From the NCBI GenBank assembly GCA_022605955.1, contig JAKCOZ010000018.1, positions 7,820,001 to 7,884,000 of the forward strand: DNA of 64,000 nucleotides, in the 5' to 3' direction. A program made the position numbers and the translations under genes. Every line of letters starts with the position of its first letter. The stretch's first letter is position 1. Shown here piece after piece: positions 1 to 10,842 of this stretch. The notes beneath the pieces are model-generated. The model searched no databases. It had not been told where the DNA came from and was given only the letters and a program-made list of their open reading frames with translations. This stretch comes from Rallus limicola. Lineage: Eukaryota; Chordata; Aves; Gruiformes; Rallidae.

Positions 1-2317
1 TGGCAGCCAGTTCCCAGGAGGCAAAGCACAAGCTGGGGAACTTGATGCTGATTTGAAGTGGCTTGTTTTTGCTTCCCAACATGTGAACAGCTCACAGGGT
101 CAAATCTGTGCTGCACTGGCTTTCCTAGCAAAAGGCCATCGGGGTTTGTGAGCCTGCTGCTCCCACCCCTGCATCTCCCCAAGCCCTGGCTGCAGGCAGG
201 GAGCTGCATGGGCAGGGTTTTGTCGGTGGCCACAGAGAGGTCAAATGGTGGCACCGGACAGGCTGGCTCTGTTGTGGTTGGGCAACTCTTCCTGGGATGT
301 CTTTTCCAAGAAGGAGTTGAACAGGGCTGACAAGGGACACCTGGGTGTCTGTGGGATGTGCAGGGTGTGTTTAAGTGTATTTATGGCCCTTCACAGGCTG
401 GGAAGCTGGGGGAGGAAACCGGTGCTCTAACAAACTGGTCCCAGTGCCAGTGCTGTACAGGCAGCCACCTGCTCCTCTTTTCTAGAGGGCTTGGCCTATC
501 CCCCTCCTTGGGAAGGCCAAGGGGAGGTGCCTGCTCCCCATTCGGGTGCTGCCTGGCCCCTGTCTCCATGCGATGGTGAGGGAAGCCCAGTAGTGCCTGC
601 TTGCTGGCCTTCCACCTTCTCCCCCGCCTTGCCTTTCCCAGGGCTCAGCAGCTGTGCAGGCCGTGAAAGAGGAGCTGGTGTGGCTCTCCTCCCCAGGGTT
701 GCTGGGTGACTGGTAAACACAGCACAGGCAGCAGCGGGGGGCTGGCTGCCCTTTGCCCCCCCTTCCTGGAACCAAGGCACCCAGGCGGCAGACAGCCCGG
801 TGCTTGGGGCACACTAAGCCCCAGCTCCTAGGCAGGCACAGCCCACCTTGCCCCAGCCATGCATATGGGACATGCTGGGGACCCTCTGCAGCGCATCTTG
901 CCTAAGCCCCAGAGGCTGTTGGCTACAGGAGGGCAGCTTGTTTCTTACCCCAGCGCTTGGTTTGGCTGACCGAAGGAGCTCCACTGCCAGAGCAGCTGCC
1001 TGAGTCTCCCTGGGGCTGGGCAGCCCAGCAAGGAGGGTCCCAGAGCTGCAGCATCCGCTTGGGCCACTGTGTCTGCCCAACCCCCGGCTCACAGCAGCTT
1101 CCCTGTAAGCTCCAGGAAGTTTGTTAGAAGATACCAGAGCAAGCTGGGCACAGACAAGCCTGCTGCATGCCTGGCTCTTCCTTGGTGTGCCGTGGTGGCT
1201 TGTGTGGGGCACGGTGGCAGGCCTGCGAGGTCCCAGCACACAGGGGGCTGCAGTGGGGCTGGTGCTTCCTGTGCTGGCAGGCTGTGCTGCTGGCAGGTAA
1301 TGGGAGAGGGAAGCGGTGCTGGGAACAATCCTGCAGCTCTAAATAGCTCTACCAGCTGCTGACGTTTGTTAAGGTGGCTGAGCCATGGTCCTGTGGGAAT
1401 GTGGGGTACTCAGGATCAGTGTTGCAAGGGGAGCTTTGTGGGAGGGGAAGGAATCCCAAACCCCAGGGAACGCTTTCCAAGGAAAGACGTGCTTGTGCCC
1501 AAATTCTCTGTCACTGCTTTTATTCTCACTGTGGTAATTGAGAGCTGGGGCTGCAGTCCTGATCTCAGCCTCTCTGCCAACATCTGGGGAACTGAAGACT
1601 CCACATCAGCTCTATTGATAAGTCTCCAGGTGCCCTGGAGCTGACTGCTGGTGTCTTGGGGTGTTGCCCTGCTCTGGAGACTTGCCTGTCTGCTGTGGAG
1701 TGGGTTTAGTTGGCCCAGCCCAGAGCTTAGTCCCATCTGCCCCCTTCTCCCCTCTGCCGCACTGCATCCTCACCCTGGTGCTGGGGAGCAGCTGTGAGCA
1801 TCCCAGCTGTGTGGGGCACCTGTTGCGGAGGTGGCACTGAAACTGCTGTGCCAGCTCTGTCTGCTCCCAGCTTACATGTCAGCATGCCTGGGGTGGGAAA
1901 GCTGGGGATGTCCTTGGCAGAGCCAGTTGCACGGGGCTTGGACCTGCTGCTGTGTGCTGGCAGCTCCTCTGGGAAAAGCCCTGATTCTGCTAGACCCCTG
2001 TACTCCCCCTCCCCGGTGATGATCTTGGGTGAACTCAAAGCAGATGAAGCGTTAATACCATCCTTGTGCCTGGCTGCCAGGGCTGTGATAGTCCATGGAG
2101 CTGTTCCCCAAGTGGGATGGTTCCTGGGAGGTCTGTCATATCACCTTCCCCCACCCCAAAAAAAAACCCAAAAAATGTTTTCTGCAGCACTTTGAGAGCA
2201 TGGGGGGTTGGAGGTGCCCCTGTGCCAGGCTAGCAAGGATGCTGGAGGCTGGCTGACATGTTGTAACAGCTCTGCTGCCAGAGCCTGTGGAGGTGGTGGT
2301 CAGGGGTGAGGTGGTTC
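1..2317. other. Intergenic DNA, no gene recognised
   Basis: GC-rich single-copy sequence. Short open frames occur on both strands, but none shows a protein family, a splice pattern or composition unlike its surroundings. By synteny with other vertebrates the next gene to the left should be CSNK1A1, read rightward, but no casein kinase exon is visible here. This is therefore probably its downstream flank or unannotated noncoding RNA territory. Confidence 0.6.
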
Positions 2318-2440
2318 TGCAGAGCCAGCAGACCCAGAGAGGAGGCAGCAAGCCCTGCGCAGGTGCTCTGGCAGGTGGTCTTGAGGCATCGCAGTGCCTG
2401 CACAGGGCTTGCTGCCTCCTCTCTGGCTCTGCTGGCTCTG
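2318..2440. repeat. 45-bp imperfect inverted repeat (foldback)
   Basis: The left arm (2318-2362) and right arm (2396-2440) are reverse complements at 43 of 45 positions, separated by a 33-base spacer. Read on the minus strand, one of the two mismatches becomes a G-U wobble. The arms contain no simple tandem unit, so this is a true foldback and not a microsatellite artefact. Its function is unknown. It could arise from a replication template switch, be a remnant of a small transposon, or be a hairpin RNA if transcribed. Confidence 0.9.
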
Positions 2441-4379
2441 CTGTCTGCCTGCCTGCTTGGCTGACCTGCTGTTGCCATGTGGGTCAAAGGCAAGTGTCTG
2501 ATGCTTTCATGTGGGTTCAAAATGAGGTATTGAAAGAGACCGTTTTATATCTGCCAGATAACACAGCTCAGGCTGTCTGCCCTCTCAAACCCACCCACCC
2601 ACCCAGGGTCCCCACAGTCCAGCTCAAGAAGTAACACAGGTTTTTTTTCAGATGGGTGAGAATAAGCTGCTGGTTGCTTCAGCTCGCATCAGGAGGAGCA
2701 TGATGAATCCCTAGTGTCTAGCCTGGCTTTGCCTGATAGCTGGAGTGTGGAGGTGTTGCTGACGGAAAGCTGAGCGCAGCGTGGGAAGTGCTTTGGCTTA
2801 TAACGTGTGAGCTTCCACCCCATCTCCTTCCCGCAGAGAGGCCCCCAGGAGCCGTGTCTGCCTCTGCCGGGTTGATCCGGGACTGTTGGCTTTCCCGGCC
2901 CCGGAACAGGAGGGGAGGCGACCAGCTCCGGGCAGTGCTGTCTCCAAGAGATACACACATCTGACTTGCATGTCTTGTCAGATAAGCACTTTTCCTCTTA
3001 GCACGCTTGCTGGGTAGGACCAACACCTACTTTCAAAGCTGCCACTGAGCTGAAACACTGCTCCTGCTGTCGGCAGGATTTCATCAGCCAAACATGTACT
3101 CTGGTTCTTCCACCCACCAGGGAATGTCTGCTCCTGCACTGCGACAAGGCTGCAGCCCCCACTCCCACCTCCCAGCTTGAGAGCATCACTATGGCCCCTG
3201 GCAGGAGAGGACCTGCGAGCATCCCTGCCCTGCATCCAGCCTGCACATTCCCTCCTGGACCCTCCGCCTGCCCTGAGGCACCAGGGCTGGCTGAGCCCTG
3301 GCTGGTGGGCTCAGGAAAGAGGGTGCAGCATGAAGCTGTTTCCAGACTGGGTTCTTCTTCCTTCAGCTATAAAAACTTTTAGGGCATTTCTTAAAATACT
3401 CTGAACTGGCTTCTTTCTCCCTCACAAATCTGGAGCTCCCAGGCTCAGCCTGTTTTGTGCCATGCCACCCCTAAGCAGCCAGCTCCAGCTCCTTCATCCC
3501 ACTTAGCCCAGATTTTCTTCTAAATAGGTCACTCGTTAATTGAGGGCAAGTACAAAGTTGTTCTGTTTCTCCTAGTCCTCCTAGGCTGGACAGACCCACT
3601 TCAGGAGCTGCAGAACCTGGGGCGAGGCTGGGTGATGAAATCCTCCTTGGCTACTGCAGCTCCAGCTGGATTCTCCAGGCCTTTGGCTGCCCGTGAGTGA
3701 AGCTGAAGAGGGCAGGTGGGGGCTGACTCTCAGCCCTGTGAAAGCTTCACCCTTACTCATTTGCAGGAAAAAGTAAGAGCAGGAGTCTGGGTTGTGGCTG
3801 TTAGGAGAAAGATGTCCTGGTCTGGTGGGAGGAGGTTGTGCCCCATGGTGGAGGAGGTTCCTGCCCTTCACAGCTGCTCAGCACGGGGACAGTGGGTCCA
3901 GGACAGCTGCTGGGGGAGTGAGCTGGGGCTGCAGACCCCAGTAAGGGCTCAGTGCTGGGCCAGGGGACAGTATGAGTTTTGCTTTTCATCTCCCTCATGG
4001 CACATTGTTGCAGTGCAGAGCAGACCCCACAGATGCCCCAGCTGTAAGGGGATCTGGGGGGCAGCTGGGCACCACAAGCCAGGCAGAGACTGCAGGGTCC
4101 ATCCTGGCAGCTGCTGCCCCTGCCCGGGCTCTGACTCCCAGCCTGGGTATTCAGATATCCCTGCTTGTTTCCAGGCAAATGAAGGTGGACGGTGGGAACA
4201 AGCTGCAGGGCCTCGTTCCAGGCTCTATGGACCATGGTCTGGCTGGGACCATAGTCTGGCTGGGACCACAGTCACCCCTGGCTTGTGGCTGCAGGACCTT
4301 TCACTGCCTAGGGAGGGGGTCTGCTGGAGTAGGATGAGCCGTGGCTTAGGTTCCCGGCACCCTGCTCCTGGTCTGCCTG
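2441..4379. other. Intergenic DNA, no gene recognised
   Basis: Noncoding sequence without repeats I can name. A short AT-rich patch lies around 3345-3410 and another around 3510-3565; both stand out from the GC-rich background but carry no diagnostic motif. A short duplicated unit of about 17 bp lies at 4235-4275. Open frames here are short or composition-driven. Confidence 0.5.
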
Positions 4380-5014
4380 GGGTGGCCAAGGCGGCCGCGA
4401 GGTGTTTTATCCTGCGGAGGAGCCGATTCCAGCCCCGGGATAAGGGCTAAAGCTGCCCTGGGACCCGGCGCAAGGGGAGGAGGTGAGATCAAGCCGGAGC
4501 CCAGCCTGCGGGGCCGAGCTGCGCCTTGAATCAGTATAGGTTCGTACCAGCCCGTGGGCGACCGCAGCGAGGGGAGCGAGGCAGGCAGCGGCTGCCTGTC
4601 CTCTGGGGCTGAGCCTGTGCAGCGAGTTGTGCGGGGTCTCTGCTCGCAGGGCAGGGCCAGCCAGAGGAGGATCAAAGCCAGTCCCTGTCCCAAGCCCCAG
4701 GGGGACTTGGGGAAGAGGCAAAGGCGGTGGGAAACTGCCCTGTTGCGATGCTCTCCCTGTATCCTCCCTCCCCGGGTGCGTTTTGCTTTCCCAGGCTGCT
4801 GGGTGGGAGCGGGGCAGGGCGGGCCGGCCCCGCCTGGGTGCTGCGCCGCGCCGAGCAGGTTCGGAGCTGCCGGGCCTGCTTGCCGGGGCGGGCCGGGAGC
4901 GGAGCTGCTGACGGAGGGGCTTTCGGGCGGCGGGGGAGCGTGCAGGGCCGTGCCTCCCCCCCGGGGGCGGGCTGGGCGCCGGCGGGTCTGCTCCCCGGGC
5001 TGGCAAGGCCGGGC

Positions 5015-5066
5015 GGGGGATGGGATGGGATGGGACGGGATGGGATGGGATGGGATGGGATGGGGG
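5015..5066 (+). repeat. GGGAT pentanucleotide array, G-quadruplex-prone
   Basis: About ten copies of a GGGAT-type unit (one GGGAC variant) in a row. The repeated G3 runs with 2-base loops fit a G-quadruplex on the plus strand. A short array of the complementary unit (ATCCC) occurs on the same strand at 5474-5493, so the two could pair. Confidence 0.9.
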
Positions 5067-5273
5067 ATCCCACCGAGCCCCCCTACCCCCACACCGTACT
5101 GCCCCCGCGGCGGCTGATGGGTGGTACGCGGGGGCTGGTGGCGCGGGTTCTCCCTGCGCTCTGCTCCGGCAGCACGGGGCTGCTGAGCTGTTTCGCCGCC
5201 GGTTTTGGCACCGCGGGGTTCAGGCGGGGCGGGCAGGCCCGGCCAGCGCCGCTGCCAGCGCGACCTTGCTGGG

Positions 5274-5286
5274 TGCTGACTCAGCG
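5274..5286. promoter_or_regulatory. Maf recognition element (MARE-like)
   Basis: TGCTGACTCAGCG matches the 13-bp Maf/NF-E2 palindrome TGCTGACTCAGCA at 12 positions. It lies inside the orphan CpG island. Occupancy cannot be judged from the sequence. Confidence 0.5.
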
Positions 5287-5800
5287 GGGGTGGCTGGGAG
5301 CGGGCGCCGGGCGGGGTGAGCACAGGCACCCGCGCCCCCCCTTCCTCCCCCGGCGCTCGGGCTGGCAGCCGCCCCCACGCTTGCGGTGTCCTCTGTGACT
5401 CCTGCACGCTCGGGCACCCCGGGGGGGCCGACACGGCCCCCCCCCCCCTCTCCAGCTTCCCACTCCCGGGGTAATCCCATCCCATCCCATCCCGCTGCAG
5501 CGGCGGGAGCGGCTCAGCCTGGCCGGGCTGGGTGTGCGGGGACAGCTCCGCGCCTGGGGGCCCTGGGATGCTGTGAGCTCCCCCAGGATCTGAAGGATTA
5601 CACGCTCCTGCCTGGCTGGAGCTGCCCAAACCCGCATCCAGTGTTTCCAGCATAGCTCTGGCTGGCCCTGGGGGGCCGCTCGCCGGACCGGCGGAGGTGG
5701 CCGGTGTGGGGCAGGGGGGATGCGCTGCGGGAAGCCCCTGGAAGGGCCGTGAGGCGCCCCTGGAAGGGCCTGGGTGCATGGGAGGGCCCCTGGAGATGCA

Positions 5801-8667
5801 GATGGGCTCAGCTGCTCATCTGCCTCCCGCTGCGTGCGTGTGTGTCCGCACGCACCCTGCCCCTCATCCCAACCCCGGGTCTCCTCCCAGCCCTGCTGAG
5901 CTCTGTGGAGATCTGCATATGCAAAGCGCCCTAATCCCAGGAGCCTTATTCCAGCTCGGGGTGTCCTGCCTTTGGCGGGAGGCAATGGGGGTGCTCTAAA
6001 CCACCTTGGGGCCAAGTCCTGAAGCACAGAGGTCCGGTGCTGCGAGGGCCGCGATGCTGAGTGTGCTGGGTACTTGGGGCCGGCTCCTGGGTACAACCGC
6101 GCCAGGCCAGCCTGCGGGAGCTGGGAGAAGGGCAGCGGGCTGCCCGGCTGTGGGTGCCGATGGGGTGCGGGCACAGGGATGCCAGTCTGAGAGCTGCTGC
6201 ACCAACACCCGTCGCCTCCTTAGTTAAAACCATCCCGTTTCCCTGCCGGCCCTGGCAGCGGCGGCATCGCCCGGCCCCCGCGGGGCCCTGCACACAGGGA
6301 TAGCGCAGGACACGGGGATTAGTTCTAAGCCGATTGCTGCTGCCCGTTAGGAAAGCGCTGAGATACTGGGCTGAGGTTCCCTGGCAGCTGGCTGGTCGCG
6401 GGGGGAGCGTGGCTGCCGTGGGGCTGGCGTTGCGCCCTGATGGGGCAGGATGAGGTTTTGTCCCTTCCCCAATCCATCTGGTTTTGCCACTGAAGCTTGT
6501 AGGGGCTCATCACCCCAATGGTCCCGAGGAGCAAGGTGACCAGCCCCTGTCCTGTCTCAGCTCAGTGGCTGGGTGGGACCCTCCTAGGACCTTCCTGTCC
6601 TGGACACTCCTTGAGACAAGTCTCCTTGTGCTGGGGTGGGGATGGCCGTGGGCATGGTGGTTTGGCTTCCAGCACAACGCCTCTTCTCTCTCTAGGTTTG
6701 CAGTAAGAGACCCCCAGTATTTCTTTGGAGGGATGTGGCACACCACGCGTGGCTCTGGGAGGAGATGGAGAGGAGGTGGGGGTGCAAGTGAGCAGCCACT
6801 GTGGGTGGAGGAGGGTTTGTGGCCACGGAGTTTCCACAAAGGCACTAACGATGCAGGACTCTTGGAGAAGATAGAGGGGAAGAAGCTGCCCAGAAAAGGA
6901 AGTGTGGCAGCTCAGCCTCCCCTCCTGGGTGCTTGCTGAGCAAGGACTGTAGGGAACACGTCCTGCCAGGAATAAGGGGAGCAATGAGTGTGTCTACCAG
7001 CAGTCCCAGTGGAAGCAGCCCTGCTCTGCCATTGCTACCGTGTCCTGGCTCCCTGCATGCTCAGGCATGGTGCTGTGCCAGCGGGTGCTGCTCCCGGGGT
7101 GCTGGCTGTGCCAGCTGACTCAGGGCAACACCCTTCCCTGCATGGCAGGTCTCACCACGGCACCCAAACTTGTGGGGCAGGCTGGTGCTGAGCTGGTGGA
7201 GGCTGAGCTGTGGTGTGCTGTCTGGGCACTCCACAGTGTCTCGGGCCAACAGCATCTCACCAGCGGGGAAACTGAGGCAGGGAGTGTGCAGTACTTATGA
7301 TTGATGCCAGAGTGCCATCTTGCCTGGGTTGGCATGTCTCCCCTTGCTGTCCCTGGCACAGAGCAGCATGGCTGCTCTCCCCTCCCCAGCCCTGGGTTCC
7401 ACCACTGCCCTATGCAAAGCCCTGGCTGAGCCTCACAGAGGGATGGGGCTTTGCTCCTCTGTCCCATGCAGCCTGGCTTTCCCCAGGCACCCTGGGGCAG
7501 GAAGTGAAGCCCTGGCTGTGGTGTTCTTGAGGCAGGGCACAGGCAGGAGGCATGTGCCTCAGTTTCCCTATCAGGTAGATGAGTCAGCACTTCAGGCTTC
7601 ATGCCCAGAGCCGTTGGTAACCCATGTGCTCAGAGCTGGGTGAGGCACCTGGTGAGTCCCAAGGGGGATGTTTGCTGGGTGTGGAGTCTCCATTTCACCC
7701 CGTTCCTGGCTGCAGGTACCAGTGCTCCTGCCCAGGTGAGCTCTGTATCGCCCAGCAGGAAGCTGGTGGTGGGAGGCAGGGAGCTGAACCCCAGTCTTGG
7801 TCCCGCTTTAGTGACTGGTGCTCCTCTGCAGCACTGGGCAGTTGGTTCAGTGGCTGGTTTGGGCCAAGCCAGGAAAAGAAAAATTAAAAAAAAAAAGGGG
7901 AGGGGGGCTTTTTTCCCCCCCAAATTGTCAATATTCTCCAAACCTACATCTCTGAAGCCCAGGCTCAGCCTTGATAAATTATCTGGTCAGGAAAAAGAAG
8001 GAAAAGAGAGAAGGAAGCAATCAAAGCCCTCTGTGTTGGTGTTTCCTGGACTTAGCACTGTGGCTTTTATTTGGGGGTGTGACAGAGCCATGGTTTTCCA
8101 TCCTGCACCAGCATGTCGTGTAACCCCCAACAACCAAAATCAAACCAAACTGCTTGGAAAGGGTTGAAACAGAGCAGTTGAAGCCACAGCAGACCAACAG
8201 CTGTCGCAAGGGGGAGGCTGTGTTTGGGTTTGGCTTCTTGTTTCCAGGAAGAAATGGCTCAGCCTTTCTGTGTCCCCTCCTTGTGCCCTGCGTTTTGGGG
8301 TGGTCTCTCCAGGTGGGATATCCTCGTCCTCCCAGCCCCATCCCATCCACCTGCTCATCGCAGGCACCCCAGTCCCCCTGGGAGCCTCAGGAAAGCAAAC
8401 GGCAACAGGCTGGTGCCCCTTCCAGCTCCCCAAAGGGGCTGCCAGCCTCCCAGTCCCACAGAGCAGGCAGCGAGGGCCGTGGGCAGTACCAGCTACATGC
8501 AGGCATGGTTTGCCCTGCTCTTCCCTGCCAGCCGTGGGGAGGGGACGTGGGCAGGAGTGGGAGGGTGCCCGCAGGGAGTTGCTGGGCATGGGGAGTGCGG
8601 GCGATGATGCACAGCCCTGCGTCAGCAGTGAGCCCCACTGGGGTGGGCTGGGTGCTGCCAGCTGCGC
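5801..8667. other. Intergenic DNA, no gene recognised
   Basis: No gene or named repeat is seen. An octamer-like palindromic stretch (GCATATGCAAAG) lies around 5914-5925. Adjacent homopolymer runs at 7879-7921 (A, then G, then T, then C) form a natural foldback but look like simple sequence. Confidence 0.5.
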
Positions 8668-8684
8668 CCCGCTGAGTCAGCGGG
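8668..8684. promoter_or_regulatory. 17-bp palindrome with AP-1/Maf core
   Basis: CCCGCTGAGTCAGCGGG is a perfect palindrome around its central base, with the TGAGTCA AP-1 core and GC flanks of a half-optimal Maf site. It is the second such site in 3.4 kb. Calling it a binding site is inference from the known consensus. Confidence 0.5.
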
Positions 8685-8871
8685 ACAGGCGCGGAGGTGG
8701 CTGGCCCTGTGCTGTGTGGGAACAGTCCGGGGAGCTGGGAACGGGACGGGTGGGATCAGGGATGGGTGATGTGTGGGGTCTGCCACGCCAGTGGCACGGC
8801 ATGGCGGCTCTGTCAGCGTCATGAGGGTGTCCCCAGGGACCCATTCCCCGTGTGGGTGTTTGTACATCTTG

Positions 8872-8893
8872 TGGGTGGGTGGGTGGGTGGGTC
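8872..8893 (+). repeat. GGGT tetranucleotide array
   Basis: Five consecutive GGGT units, G-quadruplex-prone on the plus strand. No other meaning is evident. Confidence 0.85.
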
Positions 8894-9169
8894 TGTCGGC
8901 GTTTGGGGAAGGGGTGGTTGGAGGATTAGGGCCTCTCGCCTGTGCTGGCCAGGAGATGGGACGGTCTGCCCGACCCACAGTGTCCCTGGGCACCCAGCAC
9001 TGCCCCTCGCCCTCGTGCATCCCGGGGGGTCATGGCTCACTCGGCTGCGGACAGCACCCGCAGCAGGGCTGAGTGGGGTCCCTGTCCCCACGGCACCCAC
9101 CCAGGAAAGGCTTTGGATCTCCTGGCACGGGGCCGGCAGGGTGCGAGCTGGAGGGGAGGCATGGGGACA

Positions 9170-9416
9170 GCGGTCCGTCAGAGAGGAGGGGGGCAGCGGC
9201 GGCTCCTCCGGCCGAGCGGGGACGGTTCCCCTGCTGCGTGAGGTGCTGGTGCCCGGAGGGGGCCGGCAGCCCCAGCCCCAACCCCATCCTCATCCTGCCG
9301 GCAGCTCGGGCCGGGGGCAGCGCCCGGCCCGCCCGCTCCGGCCGGGCCAGCACCGCCACCTGCCGGCCGCCCGCAGCGCTGCCCCGGCCCGCCCCGCCCG
9401 CCGCGGATGCACAGGC
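9170..9416. promoter_or_regulatory. Small CpG-rich patch with GC boxes
   Basis: CG-dense sequence with several CCGCCC/GGGCGG-type cores, directly abutting the minisatellite to its right. No coding exon is linked to it. It could be a minor promoter or enhancer on either strand; the call rests on composition only. Confidence 0.4.
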
Positions 9417-9547
9417 CGCTGCTGCTGCCTGCTGCCTCCTGCCTGCTGCCTGCTGCCTCCTGCCTGCTGCCTGCTGCCTCCTGCCTGCTGCCTCCTGCCT
9501 CCTGCCTGCTGCCTCCTGCCTGCTGCCTGCAGCCTGCTGCCTGCTGC
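9417..9547 (+). repeat. CTGCCTCCTGC minisatellite
   Basis: About 130 bp built from CTGCTGC and CTGCCTCC blocks in irregular alternation, a higher-order repeat of roughly 7- and 14-base units. All three frames stay open, which produces spurious leucine/proline/alanine/cysteine peptides in the forward frames. Copy number is likely variable between individuals. Confidence 0.92.
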
Positions 9548-10079
9548 ACCTGTCTCCTTCCTCCACCTCCACCCTGCACCTGCCCCAGGGCAGGCAGGCA
9601 TCCCACACAGGCAGCAGGTTGCAGGGCAGGAGTGCAGGGTGGCAGCTCCCCCTCCCCATCCTCCTGTGTCACCGGCAGCTGCCCCACTGCACTCGCTGCA
9701 CCTGAGCCAGGGTCCTGTCATGTCAGTGAGCCAGAGGCTCCTGTGCTGGGGGTGGTGAGGGGGTCATGATTAATGTGGGGCTGATGCCCAGGAAGCTGCA
9801 GTGAGAGGTCCCAGCTCCAGCCAAGGCAGTTCTGTCTGGGATGCTCTCGGCACAGGGACAGTGCATCGGGTCCCTGTGCAGGAGCACAGCAGGGCCAAGA
9901 GCTGGAGGGGTCATGGGGGAGATCAGAGGAGTGGGGAGAGAGCATCACCTGGGGCTGTGCCCCACAGGCAGCTCTTATCCCTCTTTCTTGCCCCAAACCA
10001 TGCTTGCACCAAAATGTAGGCTCCCACCCCACTCCCAGCTCCAAAGGACCAGACAGGACAGTTGCTCTGAGTCAAGACC

Positions 10080-10085
10080 TTTATT
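10080..10085 (-). terminator. Poly(A) signal for the pri-miR-143/145 transcript
   Basis: The plus strand reads TTTATT, giving a canonical AATAAA on the minus strand, about 255 bases downstream of the miR-145 hairpin and in the same orientation. It is the nearest canonical signal past the cluster and is a reasonable 3' end for the primary transcript. Use of the site is inferred. Confidence 0.6.
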
Positions 10086-10339
10086 GACCCCAGGGTGCCT
10101 AGGTGGCATGCACAAGGCAGGAGTGGTGACCCACGAGGACCCACAGCATGGGGCAGCTGGGGCTGCTTAGGCTAGGTTGCCCTCCTCCCCACCTTCAGGG
10201 TAGCCAGCACATACCCCCCACTCCCCCTGCCCCCCAAGCAGCATCTCACTTGCAGTCCCCCAGAGCGATCCCATACCTTGGTCACTGGGTCATCCGCAGG
10301 CTGTGTTTCCCACAGGATGGGCCATCTCCAGCCGCCGAG

Positions 10340-10428
10340 CCGTGGCCCCAAGAACAGTATTTCCAGGAATCCCCAACATAGTGCCTAAGGGATTCCTGGG
10401 AAAACTGGACCCTGAGGGCACGGCGACC
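10340..10428 (-). ncRNA. MIR145: microRNA miR-145 precursor hairpin
   Basis: The minus strand carries the complete mature miR-145-5p at 10410-10388 and miR-145-3p at 10372-10351, which fold into the standard stem with a short loop. Both arms agree with the vertebrate mature sequences; only the loop and outer stem differ from mammals. In mammals miR-145 represses KLF4, KLF5 and other targets to keep vascular smooth muscle contractile. It is the downstream member of a co-transcribed pair with miR-143, here about 320 bases away, hairpin to hairpin. Confidence 0.98.
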
Positions 10429-10745
10429 CAGGCTCTCTGCCAGCCCCGTGCGTCCTCGCCGCTGGTCAGGATCCGTGTGTGGCTGCCGCATCCTTCCTGC
10501 CCCCCGCCCCGCCACATAAGGCTCCCACATTTCTATGCAACCCCTCCTGCTGGTGCCCAGGCCCAACTCACGGATCCTGAGCAGACATGAGGGTCCCTCT
10601 CCTGCAAGGAGGAACCTTCCCACGCTGCTCCCCTGCTGCTCTCTGCAGGGATCTGGAACTCGGGTGAGCCCTTTACCTGAAGCTGGGGGTCACCTCTCCT
10701 CGCATCAGTTGTCTCATTGGGCAGGGGGTGCCAGGGGTCCCCAGG

Positions 10746-10842
10746 GTGCGCAGTTCCTCCCTTCCCGAGCTACAGTGCTTCATCTCAGACTCCCAATTGA
10801 CCAGAGATGCAGCACTGCACCTTGGGCTGGGAGACATGGAGG
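10746..10842 (-). ncRNA. MIR143: microRNA miR-143 precursor hairpin
   Basis: The minus strand holds miR-143-5p at 10821-10800 and miR-143-3p at 10787-10767, matching the vertebrate mature sequences base for base, with the conserved loop start and a long outer stem. miR-143 lies upstream of miR-145 on one primary transcript, the same order and relative orientation to IL17B as in mammals once the whole locus is reversed. The mammalian pair is controlled by SRF/myocardin and NKX2-5, and the CArG box at 14,371-14,380 fits this. Confidence 0.98.

Larger units (their letters stand above)
4380..5800. promoter_or_regulatory. Orphan CpG island
   Basis: This block is dense in CG dinucleotides and G/C runs, unlike its flanks, and resembles the CpG-island promoters at 35.5 and 50.9 kb. 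It includes a G-quadruplex-prone GGGAT array, a Maf-type site at 5274-5286 and long C runs near 5433. No recognisable first coding exon sits beside it. Minus-strand open frames of 477 and 297 codons cross it, but they are proline/arginine/glycine-rich and explained by the scarcity of AT-rich stop codons. It may be the promoter of a noncoding RNA or an enhancer island. Confidence 0.55.

Noticed and set aside
1..4379. CSNK1A1 exons at the left edge
   Set aside because: Expected by synteny, but no kinase motif or spliced frame is visible in these bases.
4346..5779. 477-codon minus-strand open frame across the CpG island
   Set aside because: Proline/arginine/glycine-rich low-complexity translation, no known domain, no splice context; stop codons are simply rare in CG-dense DNA, and a second unrelated long frame overlaps it.
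7879..7921. A/G/T/C homopolymer foldback as a hairpin gene
   Set aside because: Explained by adjacent simple homopolymer runs, not by specific arm complementarity.
9417..9547. CRISPR-like array
   Set aside because: No constant-length spacers; it is a degenerate minisatellite in a vertebrate genome.
8697..9758. 353-codon plus-strand open frame
   Set aside because: Much of it is the CTGCCTCC minisatellite translated as leucine/proline/cysteine repeats; no start context or domain.
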